From Paenibacillus phyllosphaerae (GTDB lineage Bacteria > Bacillota > Bacilli > Paenibacillales > Paenibacillaceae), in NCBI RefSeq assembly GCF_014192105.1, contig NZ_JACHXK010000002.1, forward strand, positions 11,113-75,112: a DNA stretch of 64,000 bases, written 5' to 3'. The translations under genes were made by a program, and so were the position numbers. Every line of letters starts with the position of its first letter. Within the stretch, counting starts at the first letter, position 1. Of the stretch, positions 13,141-22,134 are shown piece by piece. The notes below the pieces were generated by a model that searched no databases, had not been told where the DNA came from, and was given only the letters and a program-made list of their open reading frames with translations.

Positions 13141-15885
13141 ATGACAACCGAGGTAGCAGCTGGGCAGCAGGTTAGACCCGAATATCCGCGGCCGGATTGG
13201 CAACGGACGGATTGGTGCAATTTGAACGGAAGCTGGGCATTCCGCTTCGATCCGCAAGACGAAGGACGCGAAGCCTCCTGGCAGCAGGAATCCGAGAACG
13301 CTTACAACCGTGCCATCACCGTTCCATTCTCTTGGGCGAGTCCATTGTCCGGCATCGGGGAAGACACGAAGGGGATCGGATGGTATCGTCGCTCCGTCGA
13401 TTGGCAGCCCGACGATCGCAAGTCCCGCATTTTCTTGCGTTTCGGAGCCGTCGATTATGCGTGCGAAGCATGGGTGAACGGGCGCTCCGTCGGTACGCAT
13501 GAAGGCGGATACGGCACCTTCGAGTTCGAAGTGACGGAAGCTTGGCGCGCGGAGGGCGGCAATACGATCGTGGTGCGCGCGCAAGACGAGGATCATGATT
13601 ACCAAGCCCGCGGCAAACAGGGCTATGGCGAGATTCGCGGCATATGGCAGCCGGTATGGCTGGAGGCAAGACCGCAGACGTATGTGCAGGCTGCCAAATT
13701 CAACACCGCCATCGACGGCAAGGTGGAACTGAAGGCGCGTATTGCAGCGCATGAAGCGGGAACAAGTACGTTCACCTGCCATTTTGACGGGGGAAAAGTA
13801 ACGCATACGGTCGAGCTTGCGCTTGCCGCTGGGTTGAATGAGATTGAGACGTCCTTCATCATCCCGAGCCCGCAGCTGTGGTCGCCGGAATCTCCCTTCT
13901 TGTATGAAGGCGAATTGCGGCTGGGCAGCCCAAGCGGCGAGGATGTCGTCCAGACGTACTTCGGCATTCGCGAGATCGGCACGGCGAAGTTCGGTGACCG
14001 CGGCTACCGCTGGATTACGCTCAACGGCAAGCCGATCTATCTGAACGGCACGCTCGACCAGTCCTATCATGCGACCGGGTATTTCACTTATCCGACCGAC
14101 GAAGAGATGCGCGACGAGATATACCTCATGAAACGCCTTGGCCTGAACTTCGTCCGGATCCATATCAAGCCGGAAGAGCCGCGCAAGCTCTATTGGGCGG
14201 ATAAACTGGGCATTCTCGTCATGGAGGATATGCCTTGCTTCTGGGGCAACCCGGATGAGACGGCACGCAGTGCCTATGAGCGTGAGGCGCTCGAAGTCAT
14301 CGAGCGGGACTGGAATCATCCATCGATTTTCTCCTGGGTTATGTTCAATGAGACGTGGGGACTCAAGACGAACAGCTTGGGCGGCGGTCTGACCGGCGAC
14401 CAGCTGCAGGCTACGAGTTACCTGCCGAATACGCAAGAGTGGGTAAGAGAGGTGTACCGCTGGGCGAAGCGGATCGATCCGACGCGGATCGTCGAGGACA
14501 ACTCGCCTTGCAACTGGGACCATGTCGAGACCGACCTTAACACCTGGCATTTCTATATCAACGGTTACGAACAGCTGCGCAATCATATGGAAGAGGTCGT
14601 GGCGAAGACGGTTCCCGGCTCGGACTTCAACTATATCGGCGGCAATGTCCAATCCGATGCGCCGCTCATGAACAGCGAGTGCGGCAACGTATGGGGGATC
14701 GAAGGCGGCGCGGGAGACAGCGACCTCGCCTGGCACTACCGGTACATGATGAACGAGTTCCGCAGGCACGATAAGCTGTGCGGCTTCGTCTTCACCGAAT
14801 TCCGCGACGTGACGAACGAATTCAACGGCTACTACCGTCTGGACGGCACGGACAAAATGTTCGGCTACGAGTCGTTCGTGCCGGGCATGACGCTCTCCGA
14901 CCTGCATACGCCGGACTTCGTCGCCATCGATGCGCCGCCTTGCCAGACGATCTGCGCCGGCGAGACGGCAACGGTATCGCTGCTGCGCTCTAGCTTCTCG
15001 GACCGCTATCACGGCCGAACGCTCCAATTACGGTGGGAGCTGTGGCATGACAGCCTTGGTACGCGTACCACCGCTGGATCAGGCGTTCTCGACGTGGCCT
15101 GGGACGGTTATGGCGTTGCGCCGCTCACCGAACTTCAGCTGACGATGCCGAATCAGGATGCGGTGGCTGTCCTCGCGCTTCTCTTGGTTGATGCTGAGGG
15201 AACGATCGTGACGCGGAATTTCACGACCTTCGACGTCCGCGGCGGCGCGTCGCTCGCATTCGGCACGGAGAACGGGCATTTCCTTGCTGTCCCACCAGCT
15301 CAATTCGGTCAGCATTCCTTCGCCCATCAATGGCAGGCAATCAACGGCGCCAAGACGACGGGAGCGGGAGCAGGAAGCTTCGTCTATGACATCGCGCTGC
15401 CAAGTCAGGAGGAGCAGTCATGGATCGGGGAGCTGGAGATCATGTTCGAAGCGGGCTCGAATCGGACGCTGGCCCGCCATATTGAAGGCGCCAAGCTGGT
15501 CCATCACGGCATCAGCATGATGCACGGCGCCAACGCGCAGGTGGAGACGAACCCGAATACGTACTACATGACCGACGAAGAGCGGCATGAGTCACGGATC
15601 CATGTCCTGGTCGACGGCGAGCGGATCGGCTCCTTCCTGCTGCCGGACGATCCGTCCGACAGCCGCGGCGTGCTATCTTGGCATTATCAGGCGGCGGCCA
15701 ATCGACTCGACGAGGCCGGTTCTTACGGTTATCTCTGCCGGGCGGTTATACCTGGCCGTCTGTCCGCCAAGCTGGACCGGAATCGCGCGTTCAAGCTGGA
15801 GCTGCAGGCGGAGAACGGCGGGTTATCGCTCTATGGCCGCAATGCCGGCCGGTATCCGATCGATCTGCTGATTCGTTGCCGCTAA
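13141..15885 (+). CDS. Cytosolic GH2 glycosidase (beta-galactosidase/glucuronidase superfamily)
   Basis: A 914-residue protein without signal peptide. It has the GH2 order: sugar-binding jelly roll (about 10-180, with YRRSVDW and WVNGRSVGTHEGGY), immunoglobulin-like domain (180-290), and TIM barrel (290-620) with acid/base Glu404 in FNETWG and nucleophile Glu513 in NSECGN. A C-terminal extension of about 270 residues (two beta-sandwich-like parts) makes it longer than the 24072 paralogue. The substrate cannot be set from sequence; arabinogalactan-type oligosaccharides would fit the neighbours. It has its own promoter with an operator over the -35 box and is followed by the AraC regulator gene after a strong hairpin. 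Confidence 0.88.
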   Translation: MTTEVAAGQQVRPEYPRPDWQRTDWCNLNGSWAFRFDPQDEGREASWQQESENAYNRAITVPFSWASPLSGIGEDTKGIGWYRRSVDWQPDDRKSRIFLRFGAVDYACEAWVNGRSVGTHEGGYGTFEFEVTEAWRAEGGNTIVVRAQDEDHDYQARGKQGYGEIRGIWQPVWLEARPQTYVQAAKFNTAIDGKVELKARIAAHEAGTSTFTCHFDGGKVTHTVELALAAGLNEIETSFIIPSPQLWSPESPFLYEGELRLGSPSGEDVVQTYFGIREIGTAKFGDRGYRWITLNGKPIYLNGTLDQSYHATGYFTYPTDEEMRDEIYLMKRLGLNFVRIHIKPEEPRKLYWADKLGILVMEDMPCFWGNPDETARSAYEREALEVIERDWNHPSIFSWVMFNETWGLKTNSLGGGLTGDQLQATSYLPNTQEWVREVYRWAKRIDPTRIVEDNSPCNWDHVETDLNTWHFYINGYEQLRNHMEEVVAKTVPGSDFNYIGGNVQSDAPLMNSECGNVWGIEGGAGDSDLAWHYRYMMNEFRRHDKLCGFVFTEFRDVTNEFNGYYRLDGTDKMFGYESFVPGMTLSDLHTPDFVAIDAPPCQTICAGETATVSLLRSSFSDRYHGRTLQLRWELWHDSLGTRTTAGSGVLDVAWDGYGVAPLTELQLTMPNQDAVAVLALLLVDAEGTIVTRNFTTFDVRGGASLAFGTENGHFLAVPPAQFGQHSFAHQWQAINGAKTTGAGAGSFVYDIALPSQEEQSWIGELEIMFEAGSNRTLARHIEGAKLVHHGISMMHGANAQVETNPNTYYMTDEERHESRIHVLVDGERIGSFLLPDDPSDSRGVLSWHYQAAANRLDEAGSYGYLCRAVIPGRLSAKLDRNRAFKLELQAENGGLSLYGRNAGRYPIDLLIRCR

Positions 15886-15914
15886 TATTGCTCTTATTCT
15901 TATAACGATTCTTT

Positions 15915-15967
15915 CGAAGCCTCTCCTTGCTGCATGACTCCACAGACGTCGGCAAGGGGAGGTTTCG
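15915..15967 (+). other. 16-bp stem-loop between GH2 and the AraC gene
   Basis: CGAAGCCTCTCCTTGC (15915-15930) pairs over its full length with GCAAGGGGAGGTTTCG (15952-15967), 14 Watson-Crick pairs and two G-U, no bulges, 21-nt loop. TTGATTTC follows, a poor U-tract. It may act as a partial terminator or mRNA barrier; it ends 23 bp before the AraC start. Confidence 0.6.
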
Positions 15968-15990
15968 TTGATTTCAAGAAGGGGTGCCCT

Positions 15991-16836
15991 ATGGAGCATA
16001 ACGAGAGCTGCTTTGTTGTTAGTATCGACCGATTCAAGCCGCATACGTTCGAATCGACAGAAGGCGACGGTCTATTCATCGCTCACTCGCACGACTATGA
16101 CGAACTGACGCTCATCTTAAGAGGGGAAGGCTATTACAGCTCGCCAACGCAGAATTTGAAGGTTAGCGCCGGGAGCCTCATCCGGATCCCGCCCGGCCTG
16201 CATCACGGCTTCGTATGCACCGATCCGTGGCAGGGCATATCCGTTCATTTCCGCCATGACAAGCTTCCGGTGTCCTGCCAATATCTGTTCCATGCCGAAC
16301 AGGAAACCGACTGCATCTACGATACGAAGCTTAATGAGAACGATATGCGCTGGGCGGAGATGAGCCTGCTTCAACTGGATCAGGAGTGGCGCTGCGGCGC
16401 GCGCACCATTGATTCCGCCAACTTGATGCGGACGGCCATGGAGACGGCGCTATTATTGTTCCAACGCAGCCGGGAGAGCAAGAAGCCGGCAGCTTGGCCG
16501 GCCAACGACCACACCATCGTTCAAGAGGTACTTAAGGAAATTCACGCCGCTTATTACAGTCCGATCACGGTTCATGAGCTGGCGGCACGGCATTTTCTAT
16601 CCGAGAGCAATCTGCGCAAGAAGTTCACCGAAGCCATCGGCGTATCGCCCAAGCAATACATTATCAATCTCCGGATCAAGGAAGCGAAGCGGCTGCTGCG
16701 GCAGACGGACAAAGCGATCGAGGCCATCTCGTCCGAAGTCGGATTCACTTCTTCCAGCCGATTCTATGACTACTTCGTCAAATCGGCCGGCGTGACTCCC
16801 TTGGAATGGCGCAAGCAAATCCGCAATAGCGCGTAA
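15991..16836 (+). CDS. AraC-family transcriptional regulator
   Basis: A 281-residue regulator from the ATG at 15991, seven bases after AAGGGG; an in-frame ATG at 15934 has no ribosome site and lies in the stem-loop region. The N-terminal cupin-like sensor domain (about 10-120) has HSHDYDELTLILRGEGYY and the IRIPPGLHHGF turn. The C-terminal pair of helix-turn-helix motifs (about 180-278) ends in GFTSSSRFYDYFVKSAGVTPLEWRK. It should sense a sugar and activate nearby glycosidase genes; tandem CGGACATTT repeats at 12961 are candidate sites. Confidence 0.92.
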   Translation: MEHNESCFVVSIDRFKPHTFESTEGDGLFIAHSHDYDELTLILRGEGYYSSPTQNLKVSAGSLIRIPPGLHHGFVCTDPWQGISVHFRHDKLPVSCQYLFHAEQETDCIYDTKLNENDMRWAEMSLLQLDQEWRCGARTIDSANLMRTAMETALLLFQRSRESKKPAAWPANDHTIVQEVLKEIHAAYYSPITVHELAARHFLSESNLRKKFTEAIGVSPKQYIINLRIKEAKRLLRQTDKAIEAISSEVGFTSSSRFYDYFVKSAGVTPLEWRKQIRNSA

Positions 16837-16839
16837 TCA

Positions 16840-16864
16840 AACCGTCTGCTTAAGACGGTTTTTT
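16840..16864 (+). terminator. Rho-independent terminator after AraC
   Basis: Perfect 8-bp stem AACCGTCT/AGACGGTT, loop GCTTA, followed by a six-T run. Confidence 0.9.
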
Positions 16865-16875
16865 CGCATCTACGG

Positions 16876-16958
16876 GTTCAAATTTTCTTCGGACGATCGC
16901 CCGTTTCAACTTGAGTAGCGTTCAAATTAACCGGCCGCCCGCCCGTTTTAATTTGAAC
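16876..16958. promoter_or_regulatory. Inverted GTTCAAATT operator upstream of reductase gene
   Basis: GTTCAAATTAA (16920-16930) and its exact inverse TTAATTTGAAC (16948-16958) are 17 bp apart; a third copy, GTTCAAATT, is at 16876-16884. The right arm ends 11 bp before a TATAAT (16970-16975), so a bound protein would cover the -35 region. Confidence 0.5.
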
Positions 16959-17022
16959 ATAAATAACGGTATAATCGAATCTGATTAAGACCAAACATTC
17001 GTGGGTGATAGGAGGAAACGTG

Positions 17023-17592
17023 ATGTCCAATACCGTCGACCGGCGAAGGGTCATTCTGGATTTAGCGGTCACGTTAGACGGTTTCATTGAGGGGAAGAAT
17101 GGAGAAGTGGATTGGTGCATCATGGACCCTGACATGGGGTTCATGGATTTCTTAGACGGGATCGATACGATTCTGTACGGTCGTACCAGCTACGAGATGT
17201 GGGGACAATACAGCCCCAAGCCGGAAGATTCCGATGCCGACCATGAGCTATGGAACCAGGTTCATAGCAAAGCGAAATACGTCTTCTCCCGGACGCCAAG
17301 AACGTCTGACCATAGGGCCACCTGGATCCATGATCATATCGCGGAAGAAGTCGAGCGGTTGAGGAATCAGCCGGGCCAAGATATATGGCTCTACGGCGGG
17401 GCAAGCCTCATTACAACGTTCGTCAATCTGGGGCTGGTCAATGAATTCCGTCTATCGGTACATCCCGTTATTCTGGGCGAAGGCAAGCCGATGTTCATCG
17501 ATATTGGGCAGCGGGTGAATCTCACGACGGTCCAGACAAGAACGTTCGCTTCCGGCGTCGTGCAACTGATCTATCATTGCAATAGTAATTAA
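17023..17592 (+). CDS. Dihydrofolate reductase/RibD C-terminal-like reductase
   Basis: A 189-residue protein from the ATG at 17023, six bases after AGGAGG. It has the YyaP/YwjB form: LDLAVTLDGFIEG near the N-terminus, DTILYGRTSYEMWG, and the C-terminal nucleotide-binding motif DIWLYGGASLITTFVNLGLVNEFRLSVHPVILGEG. Members bind NADPH but their substrates are mostly unknown, and this is not the essential folate enzyme. It has its own operator-bearing promoter, so it may be a small stress- or ligand-induced unit inside the sugar region. Confidence 0.85.
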   Translation: MSNTVDRRRVILDLAVTLDGFIEGKNGEVDWCIMDPDMGFMDFLDGIDTILYGRTSYEMWGQYSPKPEDSDADHELWNQVHSKAKYVFSRTPRTSDHRATWIHDHIAEEVERLRNQPGQDIWLYGGASLITTFVNLGLVNEFRLSVHPVILGEGKPMFIDIGQRVNLTTVQTRTFASGVVQLIYHCNSN

Positions 17593-17642
17593 ATTTGTTG
17601 CTTACCTCAATGCCAAGACCCCCCGCTATGGTGTAAACTGGA

Positions 17643-17654
17643 ATCGATATCGAT
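17643..17654. promoter_or_regulatory. ATCGATATCGAT palindrome before galK
   Basis: Perfect 12-bp palindrome 19 bp upstream of the galactokinase start; possible operator. No clear promoter boxes were seen next to it. Confidence 0.3.
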
Positions 17655-17673
17655 AAGTAACAGGAGGACGAGC

Positions 17674-18966
17674 ATGATGCTGACAATGGAACAGACGATT
17701 GAGATGTTGAATTCGGATAAGGCAAGCGCGCTGCTATCCCGTTTATATGGAGAAGACCAGCTTTCCTGGCAGCGGGACCGCTATCAAGCGCTCGTGAAGT
17801 CTTATGGTGAGCATTTTGCCGATGGAGAGCTGGGCTTGTTCTCTTCCCCGGGGCGGAGCGAGATCGGGGGCAATCATACCGATCATAACCATGGCAAAGT
17901 TCTCGCGGGAAGCATCAACCTGGATACGATCGCGGCAGCCGTCAAAGTAGACGAGCCTGTCATTACCTTCGTATCGGAAGGCTATCCGGGACGATTCACC
18001 CTGAATATTACGAACCTGGAGCCGCAACCGGGCGAGCCGGCGTCGTTGTCGCTTGTGCGCGGTATACTTGCCGGGTTCCGCAAATCCGGCTACGCCGTGG
18101 GCGGATTCAACGCCTATATCGCAACGAACGTATTATCGGCTTCGGGTCTTAGCTCGTCGGCTTCGTTCGAAATGCTCATCTGCAGCATACTGAACAGCTT
18201 CTATAATGAGGGATCATTAGATACGGTTACGATGGCCAAGATCGGACAGTATGCCGAGAACGTCTATTGGAACAAGCCTTCCGGGCTGCTGGATCAGATG
18301 GCCTGCGCGCATGGCGGCCTGATCGCGATCGATTTTGCCAACCCGCAAACGCCTGTCATTACGCCGGTTCCGTATGCATTCGAGAAAAGCGGCTATTCGC
18401 TGGTCATCGTCAATACCGGCGGCAACCATGCCGATCTGACCGAAGAGTACGGCGCCGTGCCGAATGAGATGCGGGCTGTCGCACGTATACTCGGCGCCGA
18501 AGTTCTTCGCGATGCGAAGCCCGCCGACCTATACGGCAAGCTGGGCGAAATCCGTGCGCAATGCGGCGACCGCGCCGTGCTTCGCACGCTGCATTTCTTC
18601 GCGGAGAACGATCGGGTCGATGCTCAGGTAGAGGCGTTAACCAATGGCAACCGCGAGCAATTCCTCCAGCTGATTACCGAATCCGGTAACTCCTCCTGGA
18701 AGCTGCTGCAGAACTGCTACCTGAATACCGACGTTCAGCATCAGGAAATTACGATCGCGCTAGGGGTAACCGAGACGTTCCTGAAATCGCTCGGCGCAGG
18801 GGCATGCCGCGTCCATGGCGGCGGTTTCGCCGGCGTTATCCTCACGATCATCCCGAATGAGGCTGTCCAGAGCTATGTGCAGTTCATTCAAGATACGATC
18901 GGAACGTCGACGTATATTATCAACATCCGGCCATACGGTTCCATCTGCTTGAACGACGTCCTGTAA
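17674..18966 (+). CDS. galK: Galactokinase (GHMP kinase)
   Basis: A 430-residue GHMP kinase. The galactokinase signature is at about residues 59-85 (GRSEIGGNHTDHNHGKVLAGSINLD), the ATP-binding segment at about 150 (VLSASGLSSSASFE), and the third GHMP motif near the C-terminus (ACRVHGGGFAGV). It phosphorylates galactose to galactose-1-phosphate in the Leloir pathway. AGGAGG precedes the start. No galE or galT is nearby, so the rest of the pathway must lie elsewhere. Its place between GH2, GH43 and an ABC importer suggests that galactose is released from the imported glycan. Confidence 0.93.
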   Translation: MMLTMEQTIEMLNSDKASALLSRLYGEDQLSWQRDRYQALVKSYGEHFADGELGLFSSPGRSEIGGNHTDHNHGKVLAGSINLDTIAAAVKVDEPVITFVSEGYPGRFTLNITNLEPQPGEPASLSLVRGILAGFRKSGYAVGGFNAYIATNVLSASGLSSSASFEMLICSILNSFYNEGSLDTVTMAKIGQYAENVYWNKPSGLLDQMACAHGGLIAIDFANPQTPVITPVPYAFEKSGYSLVIVNTGGNHADLTEEYGAVPNEMRAVARILGAEVLRDAKPADLYGKLGEIRAQCGDRAVLRTLHFFAENDRVDAQVEALTNGNREQFLQLITESGNSSWKLLQNCYLNTDVQHQEITIALGVTETFLKSLGAGACRVHGGGFAGVILTIIPNEAVQSYVQFIQDTIGTSTYIINIRPYGSICLNDVL

Positions 18967-19010
18967 GTCAACGGCGCACAACAAGCACCATCCATAACGA
19001 ATTGATCGAG

Positions 19011-19036
19011 GCCTATGCGCGTAATCGCGCATAGGC
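19011..19036 (+). terminator. Terminator after galK
   Basis: 11-bp stem GCCTATGCGCG/CGCGCATAGGC with a TAAT loop, followed by TTCTTGG. Confidence 0.75.
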
Positions 19037-19093
19037 TTCTTGGCGTTTCCGACCGTCGAAACCGCTCTGCTTCCACCCTTTTTCGCCATTCAT

Positions 19094-19107
19094 ATAAAGC
19101 GCTTTCA
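19094..19107 (-). promoter_or_regulatory. cre-like CcpA site before the GH43-ABC operon
   Basis: The palindrome AAAGCGCTTT (19096-19105) within leftward-read TGAAAGCGCTTTAT matches the cre consensus except at one end. It is about 145 bp before the first gene of the 19252-25822 operon. Confidence 0.55.
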
Positions 19108-19251
19108 AGATTGTTGGAGACGTAGCTTTCTTCGATAATAGGAAATGTAAGGAAGAAATCAGACAGCAATCGCCTTAAGCAGGGTGTCTGGCAGCAGTAA
19201 CCGCGAGAGAAAAAACGCAAGCAAGAAGAAGAGTCTTAAAGGAGCGAAACG

Positions 19252-20205
19252 ATGACTAACCTTGCCACATTCGTAAATCCGATAGCAGCCCGTGCGGCCG
19301 ATCCTTGGGTGGTTAAGCATAGCGACGGCCATTACTATTTCATGTCCACTCAGCGGGATATCCTTACGCTCACGCAATCGGCCACGTTAAGCGGGATCGG
19401 GGAAGGACGCCGCAAGACCATCTGGGCGCCGGAGCCGGGCGGTCGCTACAGCCACAACTTGTGGGCACCGGAGATCCATTACGTGCAGGGCAAATGGTAC
19501 ATCTACTTCACCGCCAATGACGGCGGAGGGGACGATTCCCGCCAAGTATGCGTGCTCGAGAACGAGTCGGCCGATCCGATGGAAGGGCAGTGGACGTGGA
19601 AGGGGGCGCTTGCGACGCCGGTGCCCGGATTGGACGGCACGGTGCTGCAATTGCATGGCCAGCTCTACTTCTTGTATGCCGGCTATGGCAACTTCCCGGA
19701 TTACGGCTCTGCCGTCTACATCATGCGCATGACCGACCCATGGACGGTGGAAGGCGATCATGTGCTGTTGACTGCGCCGACGCTGGATTGGGAGAAGCAG
19801 GGCGGCATGGCGATCAATGAAGGCCCGGTTACGCTGCGCCGCAATGGCCGGATCTTCCTCGTCTACTCGGCCAGCACGACCTGGTCCGAAGATTATGCGC
19901 TCGGCATGCTGACGATGGATGAGGAGGCGGATCCGATGTCGCCATCATCCTGGACGAAGGAGCTGGAGCCCGTCTTCCGCAAAAGCGTGGAGAACGGCGT
20001 CTACGCGACCGGCCACAACAGCTTCACCGTATCGCCGGACGGCACCGAAGACTGGATCGTCTTCCATGCGCTGCCGGCGCCAGGGGCGGAGACGAGCTTG
20101 CGCGCGACGCGTATTCAGAAGTTCGGCTGGAGGGAAGACGGTACGCCGGATTTCGGCATTCCTTATGGCGATGATTCGACGCTCGTGGTTCCTTCCGGCG
20201 AGTGA
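19252..20205 (+). CDS. Cytosolic GH43 arabinofuranosidase-like enzyme
   Basis: A 317-residue single-domain GH43 without signal peptide, related to the catalytic domain of the secreted enzyme at 10937. Candidate catalytic residues are Asp17 (RAADPWV), Asp128 (GLDGTV) and Glu190 (AINEGPV). AAAGGAG lies before the ATG. It starts a likely five-gene operon with the binding lipoprotein, two permeases and the GH2 gene, so it should cleave the oligosaccharide that the importer brings in, probably removing arabinose. Confidence 0.9.
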   Translation: MTNLATFVNPIAARAADPWVVKHSDGHYYFMSTQRDILTLTQSATLSGIGEGRRKTIWAPEPGGRYSHNLWAPEIHYVQGKWYIYFTANDGGGDDSRQVCVLENESADPMEGQWTWKGALATPVPGLDGTVLQLHGQLYFLYAGYGNFPDYGSAVYIMRMTDPWTVEGDHVLLTAPTLDWEKQGGMAINEGPVTLRRNGRIFLVYSASTTWSEDYALGMLTMDEEADPMSPSSWTKELEPVFRKSVENGVYATGHNSFTVSPDGTEDWIVFHALPAPGAETSLRATRIQKFGWREDGTPDFGIPYGDDSTLVVPSGE

Positions 20206-20253
20206 TTCGGAGCTTGGCCGTCATGCATTTCCATTATGAACAGGGGGATTCCT

Positions 20254-22008
20254 ATGGGACCAATGAAGAAGCATCTCTTGAACATGTTGGTCGTCTCGGC
20301 GCTGCTGGGCTCGACGCTCGCGGCATGCAGCAATAACGGCAATACCGAGCCGGAAGGCGGCGCGAATGCGGAGAACAACCTGTCCGAGACCAATACGAAT
20401 ACGGAGCCGGAGAAAACATCTTTTACCGACATCAGCACCAATATCCGCGGCAATACGGCACCGACCCAGGAGCAGCTGGACGAGGTAAACAATACCCTCA
20501 ACGATACGTACTTGGGCGACCTGTACGAGGAAGTCATTCCTAGCGATTACTCCGCTTACCCGTATAAAGAGAAGGTTACGCTCGATGTGTGGCTGCCGGC
20601 TGACTCCAACATTCCGGACTATAACAATCAAGTCGTACAGCAGCAGGTGGAGAAGCTGACCGGCATCGACGTCAACTTCATCACACCGCCGGTAGGTCAG
20701 GAAGCCGATGCCTTCACCCTGATGATCTCCTCCGGCGAGCTGCCGGACATCATTATGGAGCCTGAACGTTATCCGGGCGGCTTGGAAGCGGGCTTGAACG
20801 ACGGCGCTTACATTGATCTGACCGACCTGATGGAGAAGAATGCGCCGAATTATACGGCATGGCGGAATTCGAACGAGATGCGAAGGAAAACGACGGTGAC
20901 GGACAGCGGCAAGCTGCTCGGCTTCTACGGCATCGCACCGTATTCCGAGTGGATGTGGTTCGGGATGCTGATCAAGAAGGAAGCGCTAGAGAAGACGGGC
21001 ATGGAGGTTCCGCAGACGATCGAGGAATGGCATGCGTTCCTGCTCAAATGTAAGGAAGTCGGCTATGCCGAGCCGCTGAACTACGGTTCGACGTACGGCC
21101 AGATCTTCACCGGCATCATTAACGGCGCTTATGGCGTATGGGATTGGACGTTCATGGATGAGAACGGCCAAGTGCAGTGGGGGCCAGCGCAGCCGAAGGC
21201 CAAGGAATACCTGGCGACGATGCAGCAATGGAACAAGGAAGGGCTGCTTAACCGGGACTGGGCGACGGCCGACTTCAACCAGCGGATGGCAAGCGCGATC
21301 TCCGATAAAACGGCCGTCATGATGGACTCGCCGGACACGATGTGGAGCTACTGGAAGCAGCAGAACAATATCGATTTCGTCGGCGCGCTGAACCCGATTC
21401 TCAATGCGGGGGACCAACCGGCCACGACGTACAAAAACTTCATGCGCACCGGCAGATCGGCAGCCATTACGACGCAAGCCGAGAATGTCGAAGCGGCGAT
21501 GGCGTTCCTCGATTTTGCCTACAGCAAAAAAGGGTGGGAGATCATCAACTACGGCGAATACGGCAAGATTCACCTGATCGACGAGAACGGCAAGCCTTAC
21601 TTCCATGAAGACAGCTACATCTACAAAGACCCGGACGGCCAGCCGGTCGCGACGACGCTCGTGAAATACCGGATGCACTCCTGGCCGGCAATCCGCGACG
21701 AGCACAACGCCAACCCGCTTATCGTGGCGAAGGGCAGCTACTCCGGCGAGATCCGCAAGCAATGGACCGAAGGCATGGATACGAGCGTGGCGATGCCGCC
21801 GATCACGTTCACGCAGGAAGAAGCGTCCCGCGAAGCGGAACTCGGCAATCAGCTGTCGACGCTTCGAGGCGAGTATTTTGCCAAAATCATTAAAGGCGAG
21901 CTGTCGGTCGACGCGTACGATAAGTTCCTGAGCGAAGCGAAGAAGATGGGGCTCGAAGAATTCCTGAAACTTCACCAGGCGGCATTGGATCGGTATAACC
22001 AACGGTAG
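20254..22008 (+). CDS. Sugar ABC transporter substrate-binding lipoprotein
   Basis: A 584-residue lipoprotein from the ATG at 20254, six bases after AGGGGG; an in-frame ATG at 20236 precedes that site. The signal peptide ends in a lipobox with Cys25 (STLAAC), followed by an Asn/Glu-rich linker. The body has the LplA/YtcQ-type large binding-protein features (VQQQVEKLTGIDVNFITPP, ISSGELPDIIMEP). It captures an oligosaccharide at the membrane and hands it to the permeases at 22135 and 23126. A large hairpin follows its stop and probably lets more of it be made than of the permeases. Confidence 0.93.
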   Translation: MGPMKKHLLNMLVVSALLGSTLAACSNNGNTEPEGGANAENNLSETNTNTEPEKTSFTDISTNIRGNTAPTQEQLDEVNNTLNDTYLGDLYEEVIPSDYSAYPYKEKVTLDVWLPADSNIPDYNNQVVQQQVEKLTGIDVNFITPPVGQEADAFTLMISSGELPDIIMEPERYPGGLEAGLNDGAYIDLTDLMEKNAPNYTAWRNSNEMRRKTTVTDSGKLLGFYGIAPYSEWMWFGMLIKKEALEKTGMEVPQTIEEWHAFLLKCKEVGYAEPLNYGSTYGQIFTGIINGAYGVWDWTFMDENGQVQWGPAQPKAKEYLATMQQWNKEGLLNRDWATADFNQRMASAISDKTAVMMDSPDTMWSYWKQQNNIDFVGALNPILNAGDQPATTYKNFMRTGRSAAITTQAENVEAAMAFLDFAYSKKGWEIINYGEYGKIHLIDENGKPYFHEDSYIYKDPDGQPVATTLVKYRMHSWPAIRDEHNANPLIVAKGSYSGEIRKQWTEGMDTSVAMPPITFTQEEASREAELGNQLSTLRGEYFAKIIKGELSVDAYDKFLSEAKKMGLEEFLKLHQAALDRYNQR

Positions 22009-22015
22009 TGGACAG

Positions 22016-22113
22016 GGCGAGGGAGGGCAGGCAGCCCGAATAACCGCACTCGGCACGGTGCTTGAGCAAGCGTGCGGTGGAGGGGCTATTCGCGGCATGC
22101 TTGTTCCCTCGCC
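22016..22113 (+). other. Large intercistronic stem-loop
   Basis: Outer arms GGCGAGGGA (22016-22024) and TCCCTCGCC (22105-22113) are perfect. An inner stem pairs CGAATA (22037-22042) with TATTCG (22087-22092) and ACCGCAC (22043-22049) with GTGCGGT (22072-22078). No T-run follows. Such structures between a binding-protein gene and its permeases usually stabilise the upstream mRNA. Confidence 0.6.
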
Positions 22114-22134
22114 TAGAAATGAGGTGATTGGAAT

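Noticed and set aside
13069..15027. 652-codon frame opposite the GH2 gene
   Set aside because: Arg/His/Val-rich shadow translation with no domain; GH2 motifs on the plus strand are decisive.
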